A stretch of 64,000 nt of DNA from Mycobacterium seoulense (lineage in GTDB: Bacteria > Actinomycetota > Actinomycetes > Mycobacteriales > Mycobacteriaceae), in assembly GCF_010731595.1 (NCBI RefSeq), contig NZ_AP022582.1:3100001-3164000 (forward strand). Reading direction: 5' to 3'. Both the position numbers and the translations under genes were made by a program. The notes below the pieces were generated by a model. It was not told where the DNA came from. It saw only the letters and a program-made list of their open reading frames with translations, and ran no database searches. Position 1 is the stretch's first letter, and each line of letters begins with the position of its first letter. Shown here piece after piece: positions 56,223 to 64,000 of the stretch.

Positions 56223-57128
56223 ATGACCTCAGCTGTGAAGCCAGGTGGGCCGAGTCGTGAAGAGTTCTCCGAGCGCCTGCTCAGGGGCTCGGTGAAGAAG
56301 TCCTACGAACCGATCGTCGACATCGACTGGGACGCCCCGCTGGACCCCGACAAGTTCTACCTGCCGCCGCGGCTGGTGTCGCTCTACGGGACGCCGATGT
56401 GGGACGAGCTGACCCGCGAACAACAAATCGAGCTGTCCCGCCAGGAGCTGGTCAACACGCTCTCGGCCGGGATCTGGTTCGAGAACATGCTCAACCAGTC
56501 GCTGCTGCGCACGATCCTGCACGAAGACCCCACCAGCTCCTCGACCCACTACAAGCTGACCGAACTCGGTGACGAGACCCGTCACATGGTGATGTTCGGC
56601 AAGGCCATCGAGCGCATCGGCGCAAAGCCGGTGCGGCCAAGGCTGTTTCACCGCATGATCATCAACGCGCTGCCGCTGGCGTTTCAGCGGGGCTCGATGT
56701 TGTGGGTGGCCGCCCTGATCGGCGAAGAGATCTTCGACTCGCTGCAGCGGCAGATGATGGACGACCCCGAGTTGCAGCCGATCATCCAGCGGCTCATGCG
56801 AATTCACGTCACCGAGGAAGCGCGCCACATCCAGTTCGCCCGCGACGGCGCCCGCAAACGCGTCGCCGAGATGCCCCGGCTCAACCGCTGGTTCATGGCC
56901 AACATCAATGGGCTGGGCGGGTACTTCTTCAACTACCTGTTCAGCAACCCGATCCCGTATGCGCGCTCCGGCCTGGACCCGAAGCGGGCGCGACGGATCG
57001 CGCGGACCAGCCCGCATCGCCGCGACATCCAGGTCGCCGGTTTCGCCCCGCTGGCGGCGTTCCTGACCGAGGTGGGCCTGCTGGGCCCCATCGCCCGCCG
57101 CGGCTGGAAGCGCAGCAGATTTCTGTGA
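56223..57128 (+). CDS. AurF-like di-iron oxygenase
   Basis: 301 residues from ATG 56223 (MTSAVKPGGPSREEFSERLL). The helical-bundle di-iron ligands are visible as SRQELVNTLSAGIWFEN, ELGDETRHMVMFGKAI (E-x2-H), LIGEEIFDSLQRQMM and HVTEEARHIQFARDGARKRV (E-x-x-R-H). Close to AurF-domain proteins, which oxidise amines or unsaturated substrates. Translationally coupled (GTGA overlap) to a monooxygenase-like/DUF4873 protein. Divergent from cobF. Substrate unknown. Confidence 0.8.
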   Translation: MTSAVKPGGPSREEFSERLLRGSVKKSYEPIVDIDWDAPLDPDKFYLPPRLVSLYGTPMWDELTREQQIELSRQELVNTLSAGIWFENMLNQSLLRTILHEDPTSSSTHYKLTELGDETRHMVMFGKAIERIGAKPVRPRLFHRMIINALPLAFQRGSMLWVAALIGEEIFDSLQRQMMDDPELQPIIQRLMRIHVTEEARHIQFARDGARKRVAEMPRLNRWFMANINGLGGYFFNYLFSNPIPYARSGLDPKRARRIARTSPHRRDIQVAGFAPLAAFLTEVGLLGPIARRGWKRSRFL

Positions 57129-58357
57129 CGCGGCCGCGCGACCCCGCCGAGCCCCGCCACCCGATAGCCATCCTCGGCGCGCACCCCGGCGTCCAATCGG
57201 CGTTGCTGCGCGCCGGTGTCAGCGATTTCATGGCCCTCGACGGGCCGGCCGCCGAGGTCCGGTCGAGGTTCGACGAGGGCACCGACACCTGGATGCTGAC
57301 GACGGCCGGCGGCGAGGATGTGCGGGCGCGGGCCGTCATCGCCGCGGACCGGCCGCCCTTCGTCCCTTGGCTGCCGGACATCGCCGGCCGCGACGCCTTC
57401 CTCGGCGAGTCGTTTCACGCTGCCGAGTGGGCTCCCGGCTTCGATCCGTCCGGCAAGCGCCTCGCGGTGGTGGGCACCGACGCCACCGCCGGCCACCACA
57501 TCGGCCGGCTGATCCAGACGGCGGCATCGGTCACCGTCTTTCCCCTGTCCCCGCGCCGCGTGGTCACCGAGGTCCCGCTGTGGTCGACCCGGGTCCGACG
57601 CTGGCTGGGCCGCCGCGTCCGACCGACCGCCGAGCGCCCTTCGGTCAGCGTGGCCGGGTCGGCGATCGAGGCCGTGACCGCGTCGGGCATCGGCACTCAC
57701 GACGGCGTCGATCACCCCGTCGATGCCATCGTCTACGGCACCGGGTTCTCGATCCGTGACGAGCCGGCCGATGACACGCTCGTCGGCGCCGGCGGGCTGA
57801 GCATCCGGCAGGCATGGCAGGACGGCATGGAGCCGTTCTACGGCGTGGCGGTTCGCGGCTTCCCCAATTACTTCTTCATCACCGGGCCCGACGCCGGCGC
57901 CCAGGCGCGCTACATCGCCGAATGCCTCCGGCTGATGAAGCGCACAGCCAGCCGCCGCATCGAGGTGCGCTCCAGCAGCCTGCGAGTCTTCAACGAGCGG
58001 GCGCAGCTGACGCCCGACCCGGCCCCTCCGGTGGCGTCCGCCTTCGACCTGTCGTCCGCCGCGCCCGATCGCGACGACACCTATGACGGCGCGGCGACAC
58101 TGGAAATCGCCGGCGCCACCCATCCCGTGCGCGTCCGGCTGACCGGCCACCTCGACCCGATCGACGGCCGCTACCACTGGCAGGGGACGGTGTTCGGTTC
58201 GCCGTCGCGGCCCCTGCCGGACGAGGTGCTCAGGCAAACGCGGTCCGCGACGTTGACGGTGGGCCGGCGCAGCGCCGCCGCGCGGATCGTTGAGCAAACG
58301 CCGTGGGGGACGCACTCGGTGACCGGGGTGGGTGCGCCGCCGTACGCGCGCAACTGA
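57125..58357 (+). CDS. Degenerate flavin-monooxygenase-like protein with DUF4873 domain (Rv0943c-type)
   Basis: 410 residues from GTG 57125, overlapping the preceding stop by 4 nt. It aligns with flavin-containing/Baeyer-Villiger monooxygenases, but the FAD loop GxGxxG is replaced by LGAHPGVQSALLRAG and the segment that normally follows it is missing, so FAD binding is doubtful. The NADP-like loop VVGTDATAGHHIG and the late motifs (VDAIVYGTGFSIRDEP, FPNYFFITGPDAGAQA) are kept. The C-terminal ~100 residues match DUF4873 (YDGAATLEIAGATHPVRVRL, DGRYHWQGTVFG). Corresponds to Rv0943c, which is truncated in M. tuberculosis. Confidence 0.78.
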   Translation: MTRPRDPAEPRHPIAILGAHPGVQSALLRAGVSDFMALDGPAAEVRSRFDEGTDTWMLTTAGGEDVRARAVIAADRPPFVPWLPDIAGRDAFLGESFHAAEWAPGFDPSGKRLAVVGTDATAGHHIGRLIQTAASVTVFPLSPRRVVTEVPLWSTRVRRWLGRRVRPTAERPSVSVAGSAIEAVTASGIGTHDGVDHPVDAIVYGTGFSIRDEPADDTLVGAGGLSIRQAWQDGMEPFYGVAVRGFPNYFFITGPDAGAQARYIAECLRLMKRTASRRIEVRSSSLRVFNERAQLTPDPAPPVASAFDLSSAAPDRDDTYDGAATLEIAGATHPVRVRLTGHLDPIDGRYHWQGTVFGSPSRPLPDEVLRQTRSATLTVGRRSAAARIVEQTPWGTHSVTGVGAPPYARN

Positions 58358-58373
58358 CATTCGCGCTGCTCAT

Positions 58374-58392
58374 CGCGCCGTTTTGCGGCGCG
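58374..58392 (+). terminator. Hairpin after the monooxygenase-like gene
   Basis: CGCGCCG-TTTTG-CGGCGCG, a 7-bp GC stem with a 5-nt loop, 16 bp after the stop. There is no T-run, so its terminator role is uncertain but position fits. Confidence 0.5.
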
Positions 58393-58677
58393 TTCCGGGC
58401 GTTTGGTCGCCCCGAGAAAGTGGTAACCCCGGGGGATGCGCGTGCGGCGCAGCGGATTCGAACAACATGGTGGGCGCGGTAGTGGCGGGGGCCTCGAGCG
58501 GGTGGGGACGGGCACGCGACTCACTCCTATCGCGTTGCGTGCCGCGCGCGTCCGGTACACCATCCCCCCAAAGCCGCGCTTTCCAATGGCGTGCAGGCCG
58601 CTCGACCCGAATTAGACTTTTGCCGCTGAGGGCGGATACTCAAGCAGTTGGCCCGGCAGTAATTTCGAGGAGTGGCG

Positions 58678-58803
58678 ATGGAACCGGACGACAGGACCCA
58701 GCCGGCAAGCCGTATTGCGACGTCCCCGTCGTTTCTGATCCAGCCGCGTGTCCGGTCGCCGCGCCACCCTCGGCCGTCGACGGCGAAGGGGCCGCGGTGG
58801 TGA
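58678..58803 (+). CDS. Possible small upstream protein coupled to the STAS-HATPase gene
   Basis: 41 codons from ATG 58678, preceded by GAGGAG at 58667-58672, an excellent ribosome site. The product (MEPDDRTQPASRIATSPSFL...) is basic in its second half and matches nothing I know. Its TGA (58801-58803) overlaps GTG 58800 of the next gene. It may be a regulatory leader frame, or the true start of the next gene after a sequencing or natural frameshift. Confidence 0.35.
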   Translation: MEPDDRTQPASRIATSPSFLIQPRVRSPRHPRPSTAKGPRW

Positions 58804-59564
58804 GCAGCGTAGCTGAATCCCCCAGCACACTGGCCGTCGCGACGCGGACAGATCAATCGGTGGTCATCCTGACGGTCGACGGTGCGCTCGACACCACCAA
58901 TTCCGCGGCTCTACGCGACCACATCTTGAAGGCCACGCTGGACGGGCCCACCGCCGTCATCGTCAACGTCTCCGCCCTCAAGGTCCTCGCCGAATCGGCG
59001 TGGTCGACGTTCATCGGCGCACATTGGCAGATTCGCGACAATCCGAACGTTCCGGTCATGCTGGTCTGCGCGCACCGCGGCACGCGGGAGGCGATCACCC
59101 GCAGCGGCGTCGCCTACTTCATGCCGGTGTACTCGACGGAGAAGGCGGCGATGAAGGCGCTCAGCCAGCAGAGCCGGCGTGCCGTGCGTCGCGCCGACGC
59201 GCAGCTGCCCGCCGACCTGACCAGCCTGCGGGAATCACGCCGCCTGGTCCGTGAGTGGCTCACCGCGTGGTCGCAGTCCACGCTCATCCCCGTCGCGTTG
59301 GTGGTGGTCAACGTGTTCGTCGAGAACGTGCTGGAGCACACCGCCAGCGTTCCGGTGGTCCGGATCGAGAGCCATGGCGCGACGGCGACCATCGCGGTGT
59401 CCGACAGCAGTCATGCCCCGGCCGTGCGGCTGCCGTCGCCGGCGAAGGGCATCGACGTGTCCGGCCTGGCGATCGTCGACGCGTTGTCACGCGCGTGGGG
59501 CAGCACGTCCACCTCGGCGGGCAAGACGGTGTGGGCGGTCATCGGCCCCGAAAACCAGCTCTGA
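58800..59564 (+). CDS. STAS and HATPase domain protein (anti-sigma/antagonist type)
   Basis: About 254 residues from GTG 58800 (GTG 58797 is equally possible; the frame is open further upstream). N-terminal STAS domain (SVVILTVDGALDTTNSAALR, IVNVSALKVLAESAWSTFIG), with Ser in the place of the usual phosphorylated residue, then a C-terminal HATPase-like domain (VVNVFVENVLEHTASVPVVR, the N-box, and KGIDVSGLAIVDALSRAWGS). Such a fusion of anti-anti-sigma and anti-sigma-type kinase modules suggests a self-contained switch for a SigF/SigB-type factor. Ends 37 bp before a KstR site; corresponds by order to Rv0941c. Confidence 0.72.
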   Translation: MSSVAESPSTLAVATRTDQSVVILTVDGALDTTNSAALRDHILKATLDGPTAVIVNVSALKVLAESAWSTFIGAHWQIRDNPNVPVMLVCAHRGTREAITRSGVAYFMPVYSTEKAAMKALSQQSRRAVRRADAQLPADLTSLRESRRLVREWLTAWSQSTLIPVALVVVNVFVENVLEHTASVPVVRIESHGATATIAVSDSSHAPAVRLPSPAKGIDVSGLAIVDALSRAWGSTSTSAGKTVWAVIGPENQL

Positions 59565-59601
59565 CGCCTTATTGTGCTGGGAACCCGGGCACGGGTAGAA
59601 C

Positions 59602-59615
59602 TAGAACACGTTCTA
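59602..59615. promoter_or_regulatory. KstR operator upstream of F420 oxidoreductase (Rv0940c-type)
   Basis: TAGAACACGTTCTA, identical to 40163-40176 and fitting the KstR consensus at every defined base. It lies 38 bp before GTG 59654. Rv0940c is, as I recall, a known KstR-regulon member in M. tuberculosis. Confidence 0.88.
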
Positions 59616-59653
59616 ATCTCGTGTGACGACCCGTTTCCAGGAAGGCAGATGAC

Positions 59654-60520
59654 GTGCGGTTCACTTACGCGGAGGCGATGACCGACTACCGGTACTACAT
59701 CCCACTGGCCCAGGCGGCCGAGGCCGCCGGCTACCACGCGATGACGATCGCCGACAGCATCGCCTACCCCTTCGAGTCCGACTCGAAATACCCCTACACC
59801 CCCGACGGGGATCGCGAGTTCCTGGACGGCAAGGAATTCATCGAAACCTTCGTGCTGACAGCGGCATTGGGCGCGGTGACGACGAAGCTGCACTTCAACT
59901 TCTTCGTCCTCAAGCTGCCCATCCGGCCGCCGGCGCTGGTGGCCAAGCAGATCGGTTCGCTGGCCGCGCTGACCAACAATCGGGTGGGCTTCGGTGTCGG
60001 CACCAGCCCGTGGCCGGAGGACTACGAACTGCTGGGCGTGCCGTTCGCCAAGCGCGGCAAGCGCATGGACGAATGCATCGAAATCATCCAGGGGCTCACC
60101 AGCGGCGACTACTTCGAATTCCACGGCGAGTTCTATGACATCCCGAAGACCAAGATGACCCCCGCTCCGACCCAGCCCATCCCGGTCCTGATCGGCGGGC
60201 ACGCCGACGCGGCGCTGCGCCGGGCGGCCCGGCTGGACGGCTGGATGCACGGCGGCGGCGACCCCGAAGAACTCGACGGGCTCATCGCCAAGCTCAAGCG
60301 GTACCGCGAGGAAGCGGGCAAGACCGGGCCGTTCCAGATTCACGTCATCTCGGCCGACGCCTACACCGTGGACGGCATCAAACGCCTCGAAGACAAGGGC
60401 GTCACCGACGCCATCGTCGGCTTCCGCATCCCCTACATCAAGGGCAAGGACACCGAGCCGCTGGAGAACAAGATCCGCAACCTCGAGATGTTCGCCGAGA
60501 ACGTCATCGCGAAGGTGTAG
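59654..60520 (+). CDS. LLM-class F420-dependent oxidoreductase (Rv0940c-type)
   Basis: 288 residues from GTG 59654, preceded by GGAAGG. Luciferase-like barrel: [80 protein letters not shown] and [21 protein letters not shown]420 likely as cofactor. The KstR palindrome upstream ties it to sterol catabolism control; its reaction is not known. Confidence 0.9.
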   Translation: MRFTYAEAMTDYRYYIPLAQAAEAAGYHAMTIADSIAYPFESDSKYPYTPDGDREFLDGKEFIETFVLTAALGAVTTKLHFNFFVLKLPIRPPALVAKQIGSLAALTNNRVGFGVGTSPWPEDYELLGVPFAKRGKRMDECIEIIQGLTSGDYFEFHGEFYDIPKTKMTPAPTQPIPVLIGGHADAALRRAARLDGWMHGGGDPEELDGLIAKLKRYREEAGKTGPFQIHVISADAYTVDGIKRLEDKGVTDAIVGFRIPYIKGKDTEPLENKIRNLEMFAENVIAKV

Positions 60521-60527
60521 CGGCGGT

Positions 60528-60557
60528 CGCAAGCGCCGCGAAGCCGGGCGCGGCGGG
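60528..60557. repeat. Dispersed 30-bp GC-rich repeat, copy 2
   Basis: CGCAAGCGCCGCGAAGCCGG followed by GCGCGGCGGG, in the 58-bp gap between two convergent genes. 27 of 30 positions match 28261-28290. A REP-like dispersed element. Confidence 0.6.
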
Positions 60558-60578
60558 CCGCCGCCGTCGGGCCCACCG

Positions 60579-61385
60579 TCACAGCGGATCCCACTTCGGC
60601 GCTCGCTTCTCCCGGTGCGCCTTGGCCGCCTCGGCCGGGTTGTTCGTGAAGCCGCTGAGGATCTGGGTGCGGTTCTCGATCTCGATGGCATGCCGCAAAC
60701 TGGGCGCATCCAACGCGGCGTTGAGGCCGGTCTTGGTCTGCCAGACGCCGTAGGCGTTGTTCTCGGCGATCGAGCGGGCCATTTTCAGCGCGGCCGCCAT
60801 CAGGCCGTCGGGGGCCACCACCTCGTGCACCAGCTTGATGCGGTAGGCCTCGGCCGCGTCGATGATGCGGCCGGTCAGCATGAGTTCCCGGGCCACTCCC
60901 GCGCCGACGATCTTCGGCAGCAGGTAGCTGGTGCCCATGTCCATCGACGAGAAGCCCGCCTTGATGAACGCCGAGGAGAACCGGGCCCGATCGGAGGCGA
61001 CCCGGACGTCGCAGACCAGCGCGAAGGCCAGCCCTCCCCCGACGGCCACGCCGTTGACCGCGGCGATCACCGGGATGGGCAGCTCGTAGATGCGGGTGAA
61101 CAGCTCCGCCAGGCGGACCTGCGAGTCGTAGTTGACCTTGAACGGCGGGGTGGACGGACTGGGTTTGGTCCACGGCTCGCCGGTGCCGCTCAAGTCCGCC
61201 CCCGCGCAGAATCCGCGTCCGGCGCCGGTCAGGATCGCGGCGCGGAACTCGCCGCCGCCCAGCGCGTCCAAGGCATGGTCCACGCCGTCGATCAACGCCC
61301 CGTCGATGGCGTTGAGGCGCTCCGGCCGGTTCAGCGTGATGCGGGCGATGCCGTCTTCGACGGTTTCCAATTCCACTGCGGGCAT
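60579..61385 (-). CDS. Enoyl-CoA hydratase/isomerase family protein
   Basis: 268 residues ([20 protein letters not shown]). Crotonase fold: [60 protein letters not shown]. Glu positions for hydratase chemistry are not clear ([11 protein letters not shown] has no Glu), so it may be an isomerase or other crotonase. Convergent with the F420 gene; divergent from the methyltransferase gene. Confidence 0.85.
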   Translation of the reverse strand: MPAVELETVEDGIARITLNRPERLNAIDGALIDGVDHALDALGGGEFRAAILTGAGRGFCAGADLSGTGEPWTKPSPSTPPFKVNYDSQVRLAELFTRIYELPIPVIAAVNGVAVGGGLAFALVCDVRVASDRARFSSAFIKAGFSSMDMGTSYLLPKIVGAGVARELMLTGRIIDAAEAYRIKLVHEVVAPDGLMAAALKMARSIAENNAYGVWQTKTGLNAALDAPSLRHAIEIENRTQILSGFTNNPAEAAKAHREKRAPKWDPL

Positions 61386-61460
61386 GGCAGAAACCGTAGG
61401 CGACGCGGATGTTCACTGAGGGGCATACGGTGGTTTGGCCGCCACATCGAAGGAGAAGCC

Positions 61461-62378
61461 ATGGCACGAACCGAAGGTGACAGCTGGGACCTGGCCAACA
61501 GCGTGGGCGCGACGGCCACCATGGTCGCCGCCGCCCGCGCCGCCGCGAGCAAGCGTCCGCAGCCGGTCATCACGGATGACTTCGCCGAACCGCTGGTGCG
61601 TGCCGTCGGATTGGACGTGTTCACCAGGCTCGCCAGTGGCGAACTCGATCCCGACGACCTCGAGAAGGACGTCGGCTTTCACCGGATGGTGGACACGTTC
61701 GCCGCCCGCGCCCGGTATTTCGACGACTATTTCGCCGCGGCCGGGCAGGCGGGGCTGCTCCAGGTGGTCATCGTGGCCTCAGGGCTGGATTCCCGCGCCT
61801 ACCGGCTGCGCTGGCCGATCGGGACGACGGTCTACGAAATCGATCAGCCCGAGGTGATCGCGTTCAAGGCCGCGACGATGTCGGAGATCGGGGCGGCACC
61901 CACCGCCAAGCTCCGCGAGGTCGGGATCGATCTGCGCGAGGATTGGCCGGCGGCGCTGCAGGAGGCGGGCTTCGATCCGGCCCATCCCACGGCGTGGCTC
62001 GCCGAGGGCGTGCTCATCGGATGGCTCCCGCCGGAGGCCGAGATCCGACTGCTGGACTCCATCATCCCGCTGTCGGCCGAGGGCAGCCGGTTCGCCGCCG
62101 ACTACGGCACGGTGACCGGCACCTCGCCGGCGGCCCAGGAACAGGCTCGGCTGATGACCGAGGGCTGGCGACGGCAGGGACTCGAGATGGACCTGACCAG
62201 CTTGACGTATCCAGGCGAACACACCGACGTCGCCGCGCATCTGCACGCGAACGGCTGGGAAACCACCGAATCCCGGCTCGCCGACCTGTTCGCCGCCGCC
62301 GGGTTGCCGGAGTTGGGGCCGTCGGCGTTGCAGGTCCCGTCCACCACGATCAAATTCGTTCGGGCCGTGCGGCTTTAG
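61461..62378 (+). CDS. Class I SAM-dependent methyltransferase (TIGR00027/LCMT-like family)
   Basis: 305 residues, ATG 61461 with AAGGAGAAG upstream. Family pattern: [80 protein letters not shown] (SAM-binding acidic strand end) and [20 protein letters not shown]. This family is much expanded in mycobacteria and most members have no known substrate; some O-methylate small or lipid acids. Divergent from the crotonase gene. Confidence 0.88.
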   Translation: MARTEGDSWDLANSVGATATMVAAARAAASKRPQPVITDDFAEPLVRAVGLDVFTRLASGELDPDDLEKDVGFHRMVDTFAARARYFDDYFAAAGQAGLLQVVIVASGLDSRAYRLRWPIGTTVYEIDQPEVIAFKAATMSEIGAAPTAKLREVGIDLREDWPAALQEAGFDPAHPTAWLAEGVLIGWLPPEAEIRLLDSIIPLSAEGSRFAADYGTVTGTSPAAQEQARLMTEGWRRQGLEMDLTSLTYPGEHTDVAAHLHANGWETTESRLADLFAAAGLPELGPSALQVPSTTIKFVRAVRL

Positions 62379-64000
62379 GCGCGCTTGGCCAGCCACTCGG
62401 CCTGCATCACCAGTAGGGCCATGACCTCCAGCTGCGGGGTCTCCGGGTCGAGCTCGCGGTACCGCTGATAGACGTTGACGACGACGCGCTCGGCGTCCAG
62501 CCAGGACGCGTACTCGCCGAGATCGATGGTGTCGGCCGCCTCGGACCACGTCAGGCCGCGGCGGTAGGCGGCCTCGGCTTGTTCCGAGACGTGGGCGAGA
62601 TACCCACGCACAGCACGGATTCCGTCGGGATCACTGACGGGGCCATGTCCTGGCACCACCGTCGGCGCGTCGAGCGCGATCATCGCATCGCACGCGGCGA
62701 TCCAATTGGCGATCGGGCCGGCCCACACGATCGGGGTGCAGCCGATGAACAGCAGGTCGCCGCCGAACAGCACCCCGGCATCGGGCACGTGCACCACCGA
62801 ATCCGCGGCGGTGTGCGCGGGACCCAGGTTCAGCAGGTCGACGCGCCGCCCGCCCACCTCGATGGTCAGCTCGCGGCCGAACGTCTGATCCGCGTTGCGC
62901 ACCGTGATGCCGCTGAAGTCGAAGTACCCGAAGCGATCTCGGGTGTAGGGGGTCGCGACCGGCCCGAGGTTCGCGGTCTGCGCCATCGCCAGCATCTCGG
63001 GAGCCATCCCGTGTGCGATCTCGTCGGCCGTTCCCCGCGCCGCGATGATCCGCACGGAGGGGGCCAGCAGCTGGTTGCCGTGGGTGTGGTCGCCGTTGGA
63101 GTGGGTGATCAGCGCGTCGGTGATGGGCGCCGACGAGGTGATGTCGCGCATCGCGGTGAGCATCTCGCGGGTCAAGGCCAGGTCGAACAGGGTGTCGACG
63201 AGCAGGGACGCCCCATCGCCGGCGACCAGCCCGGCGTTGCTCCAGCCGTAACCGCCGTCCGGCAACGTCCACGCCCACACCCGGTCGGCGACCGCGTGCA
63301 GGCCGCGGGTGTAGGGCACCTTGGCGGGCGCTCGGTTGACCCGCCGCGGGGCGGGCGCGGCGTCCGGATTGGGCCGAACGGCCAACGGGTGTGGTGCGGG
63401 ACCGGCACGCACGGTTTGTCTGGTCTCCCCGAGCCCCTGGACCTGGAGCGTGACGACGTCGCCGTCGCGCAGCCAGCCCGGGAACGAGTCGAGCGCCGTC
63501 GGATCCAGATGCTCGACCAGTGTGCAGGTCGGCACGGTGCCCGAGCCGATGACGTCGCCGGGGACGAGCGTCACGCCGCGCGAGGCGTAGGAGATGACTT
63601 CGCCGAAGGTCCAATCCATTTGGGCGGTCGACCCCGACCCGATCACGGCGTCGTTGACCAGGGCGGTCACCCGCAGGTCCAGCCTGCCGTCCCGCCGGTA
63701 GGGTTCGAGTTCGTCGGGCGTCACCAGGAATGGGCCCAACGTGACGCCGCTGTCTTTGCCCTTGCCCTGCCCGATCCCCAGTTGGCTCTCCAGTTGCTGC
63801 AGGTCGCGGGCGGACCAGTCGTTGAAGATGGTGTAGCCGATGATGGCCCGCTCGGCCTCGTCCACCGTGAGGTCCCGCCCGCCGGTTCCAATGATCGCCG
63901 CAATCTCCAATTCGAAGTCCTGCCAAGCACTTCCGGGCGCGGTCGGGGCATCGTCGTAGGGTCCCAAAACCGTTGCCGGGCAGGCGAAGTAAAAGGCCGG
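62375..64000 (-). CDS. Fusion of FAH-family hydrolase/isomerase and metallo-beta-lactamase domains (runs off right edge)
   Basis: The frame is open to the window end (visible part ~541 residues). The first part, from [16 protein letters not shown], is the C-terminal half of a fumarylacetoacetate hydrolase/2-hydroxyhepta-2,4-diene-1,7-dioate isomerase domain ([54 protein letters not shown]). A Pro-rich linker leads to a metallo-beta-lactamase fold ([11 protein letters not shown] metal motif, [33 protein letters not shown]). The second His of HxHxDH is replaced by Asn (HSNGDH), a known subfamily variant. Corresponds to Rv0939, a bifunctional protein. Probably a meta-cleavage-type catabolic enzyme. 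Confidence 0.85.
   Translation of the reverse strand, partial: PAFYFACPATVLGPYDDAPTAPGSAWQDFELEIAAIIGTGGRDLTVDEAERAIIGYTIFNDWSARDLQQLESQLGIGQGKGKDSGVTLGPFLVTPDELEPYRRDGRLDLRVTALVNDAVIGSGSTAQMDWTFGEVISYASRGVTLVPGDVIGSGTVPTCTLVEHLDPTALDSFPGWLRDGDVVTLQVQGLGETRQTVRAGPAPHPLAVRPNPDAAPAPRRVNRAPAKVPYTRGLHAVADRVWAWTLPDGGYGWSNAGLVAGDGASLLVDTLFDLALTREMLTAMRDITSSAPITDALITHSNGDHTHGNQLLAPSVRIIAARGTADEIAHGMAPEMLAMAQTANLGPVATPYTRDRFGYFDFSGITVRNADQTFGRELTIEVGGRRVDLLNLGPAHTAADSVVHVPDAGVLFGGDLLFIGCTPIVWAGPIANWIAACDAMIALDAPTVVPGHGPVSDPDGIRAVRGYLAHVSEQAEAAYRRGLTWSEAADTIDLGEYASWLDAERVVVNVYQRYRELDPETPQLEVMALLVMQAEWLAKRA

Overview
The window looks like chromosome from a slow-growing, non-tuberculous Mycobacterium. 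It is GC-rich throughout, starts are often ATG/GTG with 1-4 nt gene overlaps, and from about 10.4 kb to the right end the genes follow (from memory, in reverse order) the M. tuberculosis H37Rv segment Rv0996 down to Rv0939. It keeps cobF and a full-length Fpg/Nei-like gene, which the M. tuberculosis complex has lost or truncated, so it is not a tubercle bacillus.

Left part (1-5.4 kb): accessory genes. A cytochrome P450 runs off the left edge and is divergent from a TetR gene. A second TetR gene is translationally coupled to a ferritin-like di-iron protein. A DUF1023-type alpha/beta hydrolase is coupled to a small LppA-like lipoprotein.

5.36-10.4 kb: a small island. The 3' end of the tRNA-Ala(CGC) gene at 10377-10449 is repeated exactly (31 bp) at 5362-5392, the footprint expected from tRNA-targeted integration. 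Between the repeats lies a leftward four-gene unit: GT4 glycosyltransferase, six-hairpin glycosidase-like protein, GH130 phosphorylase/mannosidase and a short S30AE/HPF-like ribosome-binding protein. No integrase is recognisable. This is the best candidate for an undescribed system here.

10.4-21.7 kb: core mycobacterial genes. GlpR/SepX-like membrane protein, RimJ-like acetyltransferase, a MoeA/gephyrin-like protein (probable Glp) and GalU; then 5-FTHF cyclo-ligase, the zinc-ribbon chaperone Ruc behind a CIRCE operator, an SAF-domain protein, MscL, and the envelope-stress unit mprA-mprB-pepD-moaB2; then rpmF.

21.8-30.3 kb: a tightly overlapping six-gene catabolic operon (AtuA-like, FadE13, AccD2, AccA2, FadE12, EchA7), which I read as acyclic-terpenoid or branched acyl-CoA degradation.

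30.4-40 kb: DUF1707 protein, aldo/keto reductase, an undescribed MoxR-type ATPase/VWA pair, purN-purH, PerM and the Rv0954-type divisome membrane protein.

40-52 kb: an F420-type oxidoreductase behind a KstR site, a thiolase-like protein, sucCD, an M23 peptidase, UvrD1, chorismate mutase and Pgi.

52-64 kb: a TetR/MpaB-family pair around a 41-bp palindrome, an SDR, the cobF-fpg pair, an AurF-like oxygenase with a degenerate monooxygenase/DUF4873 partner, a STAS-HATPase protein, a second KstR-controlled F420 oxidoreductase, an enoyl-CoA hydratase, a class I methyltransferase and an FAH/metallo-beta-lactamase fusion that runs off the right edge.

All family names are from reading the sequence and memory of the families; no searches were run.
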